Shown here piece after piece: positions 22,982 through 36,676 of a stretch of DNA of 64,000 nucleotides. Both the position numbers and the translations under genes were made by a program. Origin of the DNA: Vigna angularis (Eukaryota; Streptophyta; Magnoliopsida; Fabales; Fabaceae); assembly GCF_016808095.1 (NCBI RefSeq), contig NC_068970.1, forward strand, positions 38,722,630 to 38,786,629, given 5' to 3'. Under the pieces are notes generated by a model. That model worked only from the letters and a program-made list of their open reading frames with translations. It ran no database searches and had not been told where the DNA came from. Numbering within the stretch: the first letter of the stretch is position 1; the number at the start of each line of letters is the position of its first letter.

Positions 22982-23992
22982 ATTAATTAATCATTAATAT
23001 CTGCTAATATACCTGCTAACTACCCATAAATGACCGTTGCTCTCTTAATTAGACTTTAATTACCTAAAGTTGTTGCCTTGATCGATCGGCTACCCCCTAT
23101 CGGTAAGTTGATTCTCATTGTAACTTCGACCGATATTTTTCATATAGTACAATTGTATTGAATCAAATACTTTGTAATTTTTCTTTTTATACACTAAATG
23201 AAATTATATTTTTTTTTACAAAGATTCAAGAATCATGCACCAATGCGCACGAGAAGTCTATACAATGCAAAATATATAATTGAAATGTTCAATATGAAAC
23301 ATTTATTTGTAAATTGTTTAAAGTGTAATGATATATAATTGTAATTTATATACTATTGTATATAGATTATGGCTAATTCTCATTGTCATTTATATAATAT
23401 GTTAGTTCTTGTATAAATTTTGTCTAGATTTGATATTTAAACAGAAAAAAAATAATTCAAAAAACATTTACACTAGATTTCACCTATTACTAAAACTAAA
23501 GCATAAGGATTAGACTTCGATTATGATAATAATTAAAGTTTAATCCCTTTTTAATTTTAAAAGTAATTTAAGTTTAAGGATATTAGATTTCTTTTATATA
23601 AAAAACTGAAACTTAATATACCTTTAAAATTAAATTATTTTTAAAATAAAAGAAGTATTAAGTTTCCATTATTAAAATAATCAAAATCTAATATTTTTTG
23701 TCATTATTTAATTATAATGTCATGTTTCGGTTTCTTGCAAAATCAAAGTCTATAAAAATTTAGAATTCGATTCAAAAATCTACATGTTTCTACTTCCCGT
23801 AAATATGCTTTAGTTGTTATAACTCATAATTTTTTCTCCAATGTATATTCATTACCTGGTTAAGTGGTTCCAATTAGTAAGAATGAAAAGTTGTTCACAC
23901 CATGCAAAACGTCCCCACTCCTAAATGCAATAATTCATTGCTGAACCTTATATTTATGAAAAGAAAAATATGATTCTGTAACTACAATAGGT

Positions 23993-24084
<92 letters not shown>

Positions 24085-24611
24085 CGATAGATTATGGAGC
24101 CCACGTTTTTTATATTCATAATCGCAAGAGTCTATCTTTACACATTGAAATGCACCAGAATCAAGATGGTTCTGTTTCATAAGTGTTCAGATAAACGCAA
24201 ATATCCATTTTTTATTTCAGTGGTGAAAGTGCTTAACTGATAGGGAAAAAAATTGAGGAATGAAAAAAGAAATTATATGTAAAAGCAAAAAAAAAAAAAA
24301 TATTTTATAAGCTAAGAGTAGATTACACTATTTGTAAAACATGAGCAATGTTTGCAAAAGGGGACAGTTAATTTGAACTATTGAATTAAATTTATGCCCT
24401 GTAAATCAATAATCACATCAGTAAAGACCATGCGACAACCTAGCTGTTCTTTCCTGAATGAATACCACCATGCCATGCTTAACTTGTTCATAACCTAATA
24501 ATAACCTAAATAATGGGTATAAGTGGTAGTTGCTTAAAATAAGGTTATAAACAACCAAAGGCTCCTTCAACCTCTGACAAAACTGTAAGCCTCCCGAAGA
24601 TCATACAAAAA
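22982..24611. other. AT-rich intergenic DNA downstream of the X8 gene
   Basis: No coding potential seen. It contains the TA microsatellite at 23996-24082 and, at its right end, the 3' untranslated region expected for the minus-strand X8 gene. Confidence 0.5.
23996..24082. repeat. (TA)n microsatellite
   Basis: About 43 uninterrupted TA units. Coding frames across it (poly Tyr-Ile) are artefacts. Confidence 0.98.
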
Positions 24612-26373
24612 CTAGGAGATAATGGATACAATGAGAGAGGAAAAGAAAACAAAAAACCATGTGGCTGTGGCTTCTAATGGTGCTCTAGAACTGTCAGGGA
24701 ATGGAGTGCTCATTCCAGGGGTTAGTCCACCGCTATTGCCCCCACCGTAGAGTGGTGTTGTTGTTGTAGATGATGGCACATTAGGGTTGTTCATAGGAGG
24801 TGTTGTTATTGGTGTATTTGGTCCTCCCGCAGTACTGAAAATCAAATAATAAATTTTTTTTGTTAAAAGTTTGACTAACATATTCAGCTATCAATGCAAA
24901 GCATTTTCATGGCTTAACACAAAATTCAGTTCCCTAAATCTAGTTTGGAGTTAACCTTTCCCACTATGGAAAACTGTTTTAGTTAACATTTCAACTTATC
25001 ATTTGAAGGAAAGTTGTGATGCATCTAACTTCTACATTGTAATAACCATGTGGGTGTGATCCCTCTACAAAGAAAATAAAGATTCATCAGGACACGTGAG
25101 AGGACAAAAGAACTAGACCAGCATGCCATATAGTTGTCCCTGGTCTTGATCAGCAGTTTTTTTACGCGTTGAAACATGAGAAATCAACACAAAAGGGGTC
25201 AAACACATCCCAAGCAATGATTAGATCACACCCGGCATCTTCATGTGATCTCCTATTGTGTACAACAGGCATGATTCCCTTTTTGCTCTGTCTAGGTGAA
25301 TACTTTTTTACCACATCAATTAATTAAACTTGCTAATCAAATAAACATTTAATTGATTATTCACATAGTTCATAATAAATCACCCGTTATGTATCTAAAT
25401 GTGATTATCCATCTAAATATTCCTTTCATGTAATGTAAGTCACCTTACTACCAAACTTTACCTAACTGTGTCATGTCAAATCCTACTAGGTACTCTATCT
25501 TCTTTTAGGCTTTCTTTCTTTCTTTTATCAGTTAAATTTTGATGGGCTAAAGGTATATGGAAATTAATCTCAGACACATTTGTTTTTATTAAATTGCGTT
25601 TCAATAAAGTTGATGTTTTTACAATCAATATATTTTTACCAAACAAAGATTGTTTTTTTTTTTTATTTCAATTGGATCTGTGACTCCACTACACAGTTCT
25701 GATTTCTAGTAAAAATAAAAAATCAATTATATCTTTTCTTATCATTCGCTAATGGATTGATGCTATAGTTGCTATAAAGACAAAAACCTGAGCAACTAGA
25801 ATCAAATATATGAAAAGTGTTGGTGAGTTTATTTCACCCATTGATGCAAAGTACTCATCTAACAATGTCCATAGAATCATGTGTGGATGAGTCAATTTCA
25901 GGATCGAGAAAGAACATCCGAACAAGGTACTGGTATGGTATACCATTTTCCTTAGATTATTTATTAATGTCCGAAAACAACATCTGACATAAAAATCAAT
26001 TACTGAAACACTAAAATGTTGCATCAGATACACTCACTTTACCACACCATAAAGCAAATACCGCATTCTTTTTTAAAAGCAAATACCATAGATAATGCAT
26101 GATTCATGATTATGAAGCTCAACAGCGTACGATAATGGTGAACCTGAGCCGTTGGATGAAGTGGGCCACGCAGAAGACTTATCCAACGGTCCAATGACAA
26201 AATGGAGAAAAAGTAACCAACACATTCTGGGAGCACACAGTGTGTCAGTAAAATAGTACCATCAATATTGTGCAGCCCAAGATTTTGAAAATTTGAAGAA
26301 GCAAGAGCACAGATGCCGTTTGGTTCCAAAATTAAAATTAATTCGACGCTTTTTTTTGAAAGCTTTTACACGG

Positions 26374-26413
<40 letters not shown>

Positions 26414-28110
26414 ATTATTTTTAGAAGTGAATTTTAATACAAAATTAAATTTTTGATAAAATTTTATTTAAAAATTTAGAAAGTAAATAAACATAATATT
26501 TTAATTTAATTATATTAAATTTTTTAAAATAACAAATACATTTTATACCAAAAAAAAACAGATTTAATATATACCCACATTTTCAACATTCAATTTGAGT
26601 ACTAGAAGAAAATTATTGTTAATAATCAAATTTCAATTAAAATGGTTTTTAAAATAGATAATTATAATTGTATAAAATTTTGCTTTTTAGTCGCATGCTT
26701 TAACATAAGTTCTTTTAGACCTTATTTATAATAATAAGGTTAAATAAGAAATAACATGATAGAGAACAAAATGTTGATATGCATGGCTATTAAAATAAAT
26801 AATTTTTAAATAAATGAACCCAAATGTAGAGTTTACAAAATAAAATTATAGCTAATAAAATATGTCTAAAATAATTTAGTTTGAAATTTCATATAAAATT
26901 GATTGAAAGATGAAAACTTCAAAAAGGATATTTTTATTCTTAAATATGAATTTATCTTTTATTTCTAAAAGAATTCAACAATCATGCTACTTTTCTTACC
27001 GAGAAACTGTTAGTTAAAAAAACACTGGGTTAGTGAATGCAGCACAGATACAACAAATTTTGAACAGAAAAGAGGAAAATTAGGCTACCATACGACAGGA
27101 GTCACAGACCCATCTTCCTCAATCCACTCATGCATTCCCATTCAATCCACTCATTCATTCCCACTCAAACAAAGAAATCCTCTCTCTCTCTCAAAACAGC
27201 CATTTTCTCCACCACCATTACGTGTTCCATGTCCTCTCTATCGTATCAGACACGCCATATCAACCAGACAGACGAAAAGGTACCAAAGAGAATGAATGAA
27301 TGAAAGAAAGAAAGAAAGGTGAAAATAAACCGCAAAAAATACTGACAACAACAAGAATGAGAATCCACTTACTTCAATGTCAAGAAACACAAACGGCTTC
27401 ACTTTCACCAATTGTAAATAAATACACTCTCCAAACCATAATAAAGTAAAACTCTTCGTACCATATAATAATATCAGCAGTAGACACATTTTTTATTAAC
27501 ATATCTTTAATATTAATATAATATTAGTAACACAGTGAATTTAAACCATACAGAAAAGGCCATACCTTGCAGTAGAAGGATACACACAAGATCCATAACC
27601 TGCAAACACCGACACAAATCCGAGAAACAAATGAAACTATTAAAAAAAACAGCTTAAGAGTAAAAACATGTAAAATCTCATCGATGTGAGATGCCCTTGT
27701 CAAACTCAGGAGTAATCGATGTGGGATTCCAACCCAAAATAGAATGACTGAGTAATAGAAAAGAATGTAAATGAGAACAAGAGAGGAGAGATACTGGGAT
27801 CACTGGTGGCGATGGTGGCAGTGCCAGCAAAATCACAGGACCCAGGAGCTCTGGCTCTGCGCTGATAGTAGCTGTTGAAAGCATAAGAAGCGTGGGCCTG
27901 AATGGTGTTAGGGAGAAAACAGAGTCCCTCAGCCTGAAGAGGAAGACAATCAGCACCAGCCCCACATGCATAGTCCAACGCCGTTTGCAGTGCATCATTG
28001 CTAGCATCACTCCTGGCCACACACCAACTCGCTGTACCTTGACCAACCACATTCTGGACTCCCACCATCGTGGTTAATAATAGCAGATAAACAAACTTTG
28101 CTACTGCCAT
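24612..28110 (-). CDS. X8-domain GPI-anchored protein, plasmodesmata callose-binding type
   Basis: Three exons on the minus strand: 28110-27795, 27599-27566 (only 34 bp) and 24834-24612, all with GT/AG borders and matching phases, giving 190 residues. Residues 1-24 form a signal peptide (hydrophobic YLLLLTTMVGV). Residues about 28-112 are an X8/CBM43 domain with WCVA and the six spaced cysteines (C30 and those in YACGAGADC, GLCF, GSCDF, GSCVYP). A Pro/Thr/Ser/Gly-rich linker follows, and the C-terminal hydrophobic tail (FFVFFSSLIV) fits a GPI anchor signal. Relatives (PDCB family) bind callose in the wall around plasmodesmata and limit cell-to-cell movement. The start is the first ATG, directly before the signal peptide. 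Intron 2 is about 2.7 kb and AT-rich. Which paralogue this is cannot be told by eye. Confidence 0.93.
26376..26406. repeat. Short (AT)n tract in intron 2 of the X8 gene
   Basis: About 14-15 AT units within the long intron; the rest of this intron shows no recognisable insertion. Confidence 0.9.
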
Positions 28111-28400
28111 TGGAGAAAGTTATAGCTGAGTGTTTTGCTTTGCTTAGTTGGTAAAGGTTGAGAGAGAGAAAGAAGAGGGAAGAAGTCTTTGGAGAAAAAG
28201 AAGAGATTATATTATGGTGAGTGAGAGAATGGGGAGATGAGAATAGAAGCCACTTTCGATTTCTTTTTCGACTCTCTTTTTCTTATTATCACTACACAAC
28301 GCATCATAGTGCATCTCGGGTTTCTGTGTTCTAACGTTAATGTCTGCCCCCATCATCAAAATCAAACCTCGCTTCGTATCTTGTGAAACCACTATCAGCT
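28111..28400 (-). promoter_or_regulatory. 5' flank and leader of the X8 gene
   Basis: Contains a CT-rich leader (plus strand gagagagaaagaagagg at about 28158-28175) and a TATAAT-like element on the minus strand at about 28206-28215, roughly 100 bp upstream of the ATG. The assignment as core promoter is inference. Confidence 0.35.
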
Positions 28401-28986
28401 AGTCCTTTTTCTTTTCTCTTTATTCAGGAGAAAAAACAAATGTCATTTACCCGAAACCTGTTTCCTAATAAATACTGTCAGCTTTTATATTTTTTTCTCT
28501 TTGGTGCAATCGCTCTATGGAATTATGTTTTTATAAATTTTGACATAATTATGAACATATCAAAAATTAATTGTATATTAATATTTATTATTAGACAATA
28601 TTTAAGATAAAAGTAAATAAATATTTATAATAATCTGATTATTAGTGATGAAATGAAATGATTTTAAAAGTTTACAAGATGTTTCAAAAATAGTGTCTTT
28701 AGTTTTCCTTAATTTGTAGGTTTAAATTACGTTTGAAATTAACATGCGATTTAGCTTTAAAATTAAAAGGTTTAAATTAAATAAAACCAAATCAAGTTGT
28801 ATACTTCAATTTGAATTGGTTTTGCATTTTTATTTTATAACTTTTATTTCAATTTTATCATTTTGTTTTTATGATAAATAGTTTTAGTTTTAATTAGTTT
28901 TTTCATCCTAATATTTTTTATATTTATTTAATATGATTTTTTTTAATTCAATCTTCATAAGTATTAAAAAAATATTAATGTAGTCG

Positions 28987-29063
<77 letters not shown>

Positions 29064-30289
29064 AAGTGAAATTAATTTTTAGTATTTGTTTTCATAAGTC
29101 AAGTGAGTGTAAACTCAGAGACTAGGACTAGACTTGACACCAAACAAGTAGGATGTGTATGGTGATCATGAAGAGTTGACCTTCTCTTATAATAGGCGTA
29201 TAAGAATGTTAGGAGATCAAGTTAGGGTCTTCTCCTTTTCAAGACATCTCATTTTGATTTAGTTTCTAGAATCTTATTTGTGCTTTTGCTTGTATACCCT
29301 TTAGCTTTGTGGTTTTGCTAAGAGACCATTTACCATCACCTATAAAAGAGGCTATTTTATGTAGAGGTTGAATATTTGGAGCAAGATTACCTTATATTTG
29401 ACTATCTTTGTGAGTATGCCCTGTAACATTCCTTCAGAATGCTACTAAAAACTTAAATATTTTACATGCATATACTAAAAGTAATTATTTTTTTATCATT
29501 AAAAAAAATATTAAAACGCTCATTTATTTGATAAAATAAATGTTTTACTCATTAAAGTTTATTCCAATAATAAGAAAAAATGTAAGAATACTCAATCATT
29601 AACGTTTGTCTAGACAGTAGTGCAAGAAAATGTGCTTCCAAAGCAATTCCCATGCTTCTCACTATTGTGCATCTAAACTACCATATACAACATTATCTAC
29701 TTGCGAATAACACAAGTCATACAATTATCACTGGTGGAAACCACAACCATAAACATACAAGGATGAGCTAACTTAAAAGAAACACAATAATTAAAGCTTA
29801 TAAATAAATAATAATAACATGTCCTAATACAACTTATTTAATCTTTCGTTAATTTATAAATAGCACATTATCAAATATCATCCAACAACAATGAATCCAT
29901 GCATAGACTCGGCCCAAGAGGTTCAATTATCAACATAGTCCTCGCTTGTAGCTTACCATCCAAAATCAGTTTTTAAGTGTCATTTCCCATCACTCTTCTA
30001 GAGAGCTTCCCTAAGCAAGTACACCTTTAGAACTACTATGTCGAGTCCACCACTCCCTACTACTTGTTTAGAGACCACAATTGGAGTCATCAAGGTCAGC
30101 TCCCAAAGCCTCCTCACCTCTAGCAGAGACACATGTTTCTCATCTGCCCCATCACATCACATATGCAGGCAATATGTTCATAATAACACATATTTTATAT
30201 CATATTATCCAACAACTACATAATTTATACCTACATTATTACTACATGCAATATAGAAATCAAATCATATCCTTCAACATATTTTAACT
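28401..30289. other. AT-rich intergenic DNA between the X8 gene and the Copia insertion
   Basis: No gene seen. It includes a TA microsatellite (28988-29061). From about 29422 (TGTAACATTCC) the sequence could be the start of a decayed LTR, continued after the Copia element at 43583, but I found no matching end. Confidence 0.4.
28988..29061. repeat. (TA)n microsatellite
   Basis: About 37 uninterrupted TA units. Confidence 0.97.
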
Positions 30290-31311
30290 TGTTAAAAAAT
30301 GAGTGCTTAGTTTCTCACACCAAGAGGGCGGTGAATTGGTGATGCGTAAAAACGTTCACTTTCAAAATCTTTTTCGCAAAGAAGGATGTCTTTGAACTTT
30401 TCTTGAAACGCAAGCAAGTTTGTATGTAACGCAACAATAAGCTTAATCGAATACAATGACAGATTAATCGATTATATGCAAAGATAGGGATCAGAGAAAT
30501 CAAACACTGATTTTTATACCGGTTCGGCCAAGCCTACATCTAGTGTCCTTCCAATCAACCTGAGTTAGAAGTCAATGCACTATAAAGATCTATATTTTTA
30601 CAACAAGGTTTTTACAGCGACCTCATGTCAAAATGTAAAACACCTCTCTAACCCACTAATCTAAATATAGGCAGTAAACAATACAGAAACGCAACAAGAA
30701 CACCCTCTTCTGTTGTCAAACCCTTTGAGTTACCCTCAAAGTCAAGAACACAATTCTTCTTCCTGTAATCACAACAGGGAACACCAGCCAATCTTCATGA
30801 TTGCAGATTTCCTGATCATGCAGTCCACACCTCTTTGTGTAGATAGATCAGACGTTCAAATCCAGTAAACCTTGCTTCGCAAGAAACCTTCAAGTCTTTA
30901 ATCACCATGGTCAATCTTTGGTTCTTGGAGCTTTTCTTTTCTCTGTAAGATCACATAGCATTTTCTGAAATATATGAAAGTGTTAATTCCCAAAAGTTCT
31001 TACAGAATTCAAATCAGCGTCAATTTATAGTATTACACACATCAGACGCATTTTAATCGATTTAGCTATTAATGTAGTCGAATACATTTGACAGTTGTAA
31101 CAGAATAATAGTAGTCAAAAGCATTAATTGAATACACATTTAATATAATCGATTTGTCATAAATGCTTGGTCAACATATTCAAAAATATGATCGTTGTTA
31201 CAGTTATGTCAGGCATTTAAACAGTTTTCAAATCAACAACAAACTTAGTTGAATACACATTGCATGCAATCGATTAAGTGAAAACACTTAGCACACTTTT
31301 TGAAAACTTTT

Positions 31312-32040
31312 TGATAGAAGCGTCCTCCATCTTCAAGAATGGAGTGGCTTCTCGGTCCAGAAGTGGCAGCGGAATGAAGAATGGATGGAGATATTCTGGT
31401 GCTTGCAAGGTGTTCGATGGAATGTCTGGCAGTGTTTGGATGTGGTGTGGTGAGGAATTCTAACTCAGACGGCCTTCCAAAGGGGAAGGGAGCTAGAGGG
31501 AGACAAGCTAAATCAACTATCAGCAATGAACTTGAGAGAATGGCCGGATTTCAGCAGCATTTCATTATCAAACTCAAGTTATCTTTTACAGTGAATCAAG
31601 CTCTCTTTTATAAAAGAAGAGAAGCTTGGAGAAGTACAAGGAAAGCTACATATTGAACACGTGCATGAATCTAGAAGAAGTGTGCAGGAGAAGTGTCACG
31701 GTTGGGTTGCATGTTTCATGTGCAAAGCATTCAAAACGTGTTCAAGGTGATGAAGTTGGTCTACTGTCGTTGAGCGGCAGGTGCGCTGTGCGCTATGCGG
31801 TGGCAGCAGATGCACTCTTCATTGCTTCCTTTGTTCTCCTTTGCTTGGCTAGCCTATCAAGGTGTATAGGCATGGTTCTCCACCTTTATTAGTAACTACA
31901 AAACAAGGTAAAGATATTTAGTTTAAAGAAGAACATGCTAAGACTTAGAAAGAAAAGATCCTTTTGTTTATTGAACTTCCCTTTCTTAATCTTAAGTTGA
32001 TATTTCTTTGGATGGGAAGTCCCTAAAGGGGTTGCCATCA
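31312..32040 (-). mobile_element. 3' LTR of the gag-only gypsy element
   Basis: 729 bp, closely similar to 36677-37396. A GC-rich patch (gttgagcggcaggtgcgctg at about 31770) differs between the copies and partly resembles the family A palindromes. Confidence 0.9.
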
Positions 32041-32107
32041 TTCCCTTCCTCTTTAAAAACGATTTGTCCTCAAATCGGGTAGAAAGAAAGAAGCACAATT
32101 GTGGTTT

Positions 32108-34057
32108 TTATTTTCCACCTGGGTCAAAAATATATCTACAAAAAATAGCAACAATTAGTATGATTAAAAGGATGTATGCAAAGATGAGAAGAGAAAATGA
32201 AGGCCTTTTGACAAAAAATTTATTAGAAGAAGTCTTGGCCTTTAATATAGTTTTGGTTTCACTTTGTTTTGAACATTCCCCATGAGAAAATGAAGAAACA
32301 AAGTGATGTTTTTGAGAAGAAGAGTCAAGGTATTTACCTGTTAATGAAGAAGTTAACAACATGCATACCTTTGTCTCCTTCTTCTTTTCTTGAGAAGGTT
32401 GCTTGTCCAACCTATTTTCTTGTATTCTTTCTTTTTCAATTTTTTCTTTGATTTTTATCTCATCCTCTTTCACTTGTTCAGGTGTTAGAGGAATCAATGT
32501 GATTTTATTTCCTTTATGGAGGAAAGTTATTTTGTTGGTATAGCCATCATGAGTGGAGTTATGATCATATAGTCATGGCCTACCAAGTAATACATGCCCA
32601 GCATCCATTGGAACAACATCACATAAAACATTTTCTTCATAGTTGCCAATGGATATTGGTATGGTTACCTGTGTATTCACTACTATTTCTTCATCCTCTG
32701 TTATCCACTGAAGCTTATAAGGCTTGGGATGAGAAATAGTAAGTAAGGCCAATTTGTTCACCACTCTAGAACTACAATAATTGCAAGAGGAACCACTATC
32801 CACAATCAATGAACAAGTGTTTTCAAAGATTTTGCATCTTGTTCTGAATAGGTTTTCCCTTTGTGATTGTTCTAGTTCTTGGGATTGACTTCCAAGAAGT
32901 CTTCTTACCAATAATAACTCACCTTCACAAGGTAAGGCTTCTTCCTCAGATATAGAAGTATCTGAGTCACTAGAAGAATCTTCACTTTCATTTTGATGGT
33001 CTAAGAGATAAGTAGACCGTTTATGAGGACACTCAAAAGAATAATGTCCTCTTTCTCCACACTTAAAGCATCTGGTCTCTCTACCCCTTGTTTCTTTTGA
33101 AGATTCTTTGTGAAAGGTATTTCTTTCTCGCTCTCTCTCTTTTTCTTTACCTCTAACTTTCTCTTTCTCTTTTTCTTGAGGTTTTTCATACCTTATAGGA
33201 TTACCCTTCCTCTTAGGATCTTTCCTATACTCGGAGGTGGTAGGATAATTCCTTTTAGTGGAAGTTTTTCTTCTAATTTGTTCTTCCACTCTCACACATT
33301 GCTGCACAAAGTCATTGAGATCTAAATAAGGTAAAAGCTCTACCTTATCTCTGATATCATAGTTAAGACCGCTTTGGAACCTAGCTATGGTGAATCTCTC
33401 TTCCTCTTTGATTCCAGCTCTTAACATGAGTAATTCCGACTTTTGTCTATATTCCTCAACACTCATGTTTCTTTGTTAAAGTCTATGGAGCTTGTCCATG
33501 ACCTCTCTAGCATAGTAGGCTGGAACATGCCTCCGATGCAAGGCTGCCTTTAACTCATTCCAATATTGGATGGTATAGTCGCCATGCATCTTTTGATCTC
33601 TAATTATGGAGGTCCACCAATAGAGGGCTGCACCTTGAAAAGTCAAGGTGGCTAGGGTCACTCTCGTCCTATCATCTATGTGGTAACACTCAAATATTTG
33701 TTCAACCTTCATCTCCCACTCAAAATATTCTTCCACATTGTCTCTGCCATAGAATGTGGGAAGGTCTAATTTGGGTTCCACATGATGGTCTCTATGATGG
33801 TGGTGTCTCCTAGGAGGGTGTTGATAGTGATCATAAGGATGAAAACTATTGTGATCACTATGTTGGGAATGATCACCATGATCATGGTGTTGCCTATGAG
33901 AGTGTTCCTCATGATTTTGTCCTCTCTGATTGAGAGTGAGGTTATTAACCATCTGTTTGAGTTCATTTAACTCAACTTTAGTTTTATTAAGTTCCTCTCT
34001 CAATTGCATATTGTCTTGATCATGATGAAAGGTACCTTGAACACTAGAGTTACTCAT
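32108..34057 (-). pseudogene. Gag-protease ORF of the gag-only gypsy element, two nonsense changes
   Basis: Starts at ATG 34057. Order: N-terminal coiled coil (about 20-43, NKTKVELNELKQMV); a His-rich stretch (HPPRRHHHHRDHH and neighbours, about 50-92); retrotransposon gag domain (LDLPTFYGRDNVEEYFEWE, then ALYWWTSI); a Lys/Glu/Arg-rich part; one CCHC knuckle (CFKCGERGHYSFEC); then a retropepsin domain with active site IVDSGSSCNYCS and the flap/end block HVLLGRP. One in-frame TAA (about 33470) follows the LHRL block, and TGA (about 32570) replaces the Trp normally found after LGRP. Beyond this the frame continues (LTPEQVKEDEIKIKEKIEKE) and ends with a strongly hydrophobic segment (LIFAYILLIILIVAIF) shortly before the LTR. 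RT never begins. Confidence 0.88.
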
Positions 34058-36676
34058 ACTTGTGAAGTAGAGAAAAGATTTTCAAAAGAGTTTTGAAAGG
34101 CTTCACAAGTGTTGAGTCAAAAACTTTTCAAAGATTTGTTTTTGTATTTTTGGTGAATGACTTCTAGAGAGATTCTAAAGGTGAAGAAACCGAATAGCTT
34201 CTAGGAAGGAGAGGTGAGTCTCAACGAACAAGCTTAAAAACCTTGTCCTTCCTTAGCCAGAGTTTCTCCTGTTTCTTACCCAAGTTTCAATGGAGAAGTC
34301 TTTCAAAAACTTTTGGAATGCAACAGTGAGATGTGCCTAGAAACCAAAAGAAGGCTTATCTATATGAGCGCGCACCTAGATATCACGGAGACTTAAAACA
34401 GAAATTAAACATCAAGCAAAATTATAAGAAAGAATGCAAGTGGAAAGAAGGAATAAGACACGACCCTAAGTGAAAGTGTAAGTGACACTTGGAGCCACTT
34501 GACACACTTTCACACTAAGATGCGTGCTATTACAATGTTTAATGGAGTACTTGGAATTGCTAGCTAAGCATTTTTCCAAGCCACTCAAGTTTTAAAAGTA
34601 AAAGAAAGTTGAACTCAAATGTTCTGTGATATAAAGCAAAGTACAATTAAAAAGTGTTTGCAAATGAAGAACCAAATGTGGCTGTTGTTTCAGGGTGCAA
34701 GAATGGCCAATTTGCTGCGTTTAGCTGCAGAAGAATAGGTGCTGGAACTGGGTGTTGGCCAGCAAAAGAATGTGCTCTTTGGAGTCCAAGCTTGTAGCCA
34801 CTTTAACAAGTCTTCCACTCCTTAATATGCTACCCCTTTGGAGAAGCCATCTGGATGTTTAAGACTTCACCACAACATCACACCAAACATACAAAACCAG
34901 CAAAACAGTGAGCATCAACACACTTTACTGCACCAGAGTTTTTCAGTGAAAACCAGTTTTATAGCACAATGGAAAGCCAACAAAGTTGAATTCTAATAAA
35001 TTTGGGGCTGGAAAAAGAGATAGCACTCAAAGGAAACCTAAGAGAGGATCTAGAACAGATTATAAAAGCAATAAAAACTCAAAAACAGTGATGGAGTTGT
35101 GTGCTTCGAAACTGTTTGATAAAACTCAAAACTGTTTGATAAAATGCCACAAAGAATAGCAGATTATTGTGTTTTCTGGTTTGTACTTTCAAAACTGGAT
35201 TGCTGGGAGTAATTGGCTTTTTATATCATTTATTTTCATTGGTATAAGGAGTGAAAAGTATATGGAAACAGAATCCCAGCTCTTGCCAATCCAGAAATGT
35301 AAATCAAACAAATGAACAATATCAAACATCAAAGAATTTTGTGACTGCACCAGAAACAAAGGCTGGAAAAAATTGGAAACAATAGTGGTCAACTTGAATG
35401 CTGCTGTGGTTAATGCTTAATTGATAGTTCCAGCAAGTGTATATGATGAAATTGAATGTGTGCAATCACTTAGGCAGCAAAGAAAGTAACCACAACAAAA
35501 TATCACTGGTTCACTTCCAATTTTAGTCAAAATTGATGGTTTAAGAAGTGATTTTGCATATTGTCTGGAAAAGAACCAAATGAACAGTGCACACAAGTTT
35601 AAAATGGTAAAATAAACTTGCACAAACGGTAAGAATGCATTGAAACAATCCTATTCATCAAATCACATCAGCTGTAGCCAAAAATGCAGCAAAATTTGGT
35701 GGTTTAAAGGTGAATTCTGCATATAGGCATCTTAATGACCATTTGACCAGTGCACACAAGTTTCAAATGACAAAATACACTTGCTCAATTGTTGAGAATG
35801 CATAGAAACAGCCAGTAGCTTCGTATGACAGTAGCAGTTGCCAAAATTCAAGAAAATTGGACCAAAACTGCATCAGATTTGAAAACTAAGTGGAATCAAA
35901 GCTGGAAAGCACAAACAAAGGTTATGGAAGTCCTAATTGACTAGATCTAGGTTTAAAATATGAGCTAGCAGAGATTAGGTGACCTAAAACACAGCAAGGA
36001 AATGAAGCACGGTGCATAACTTGGATGAAACAGTAACAACACTTTGTTGCAACATTTGAACGACTCAACCATACTTTTTGCAATACAATGATTAATATGA
36101 GTTGCTACACCTTTAGCAATGCTTAACAACACCAAAGAGACTTGCACAAGGCTTAAGAAGCAAGAAATTTGCACTGTAACAGATTCAAACTAGTGCACCA
36201 GAGTTGGAAAGTTATGCAAAATTTGTAAAACAGAATCAACTTGTTGTCAATGCTTTAGCTCATGTGATCAAAGCTAGACAATGTCTCATTGCTTTATATG
36301 ATCCATGTATAGCTATCAGTGCACTGAACTCATTTAAAACGAAAAAAATTAAAGGCTGAACAGAATCAAACATTTGACAGAATGAAAACTGCAACACTTT
36401 TGCACATGACAGTGGACAAACTGGAAAATTACAATGCAGGCTGAATTGAACCAAACACAAATGATTTGCACCGATTAAAATGATTGAAAAACTCTAAGGA
36501 ACAGTGAACGAAAACAATTATTCACTCAAACATAAAATCAAATCACAGAATATCAGAAAAAAAAAAATCAAACAGTTGGTGACAGAGAACGGCACAACAT
36601 GGACAAAACTGGGAATGAATGAAAGAGAAACTTAGCTCGTTGAAGCACAGCAAGGAACCTGGATCTGGATGCCAAA
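34058..36676 (-). mobile_element. Long leader of the gag-only gypsy element
   Basis: About 2.6 kb between the primer site and the gag ATG, without a coding frame that I recognise. The leader is several times longer than in ordinary gypsy elements. Confidence 0.6.

Noticed and set aside
23995..24180. Open frame with poly Tyr-Ile
   Set aside because: By-product of the TA microsatellite.
29422..30284. Possible LTR starting TGTAACATTCC
   Set aside because: No matching end, partner or target duplication was found; kept only as intergenic DNA.
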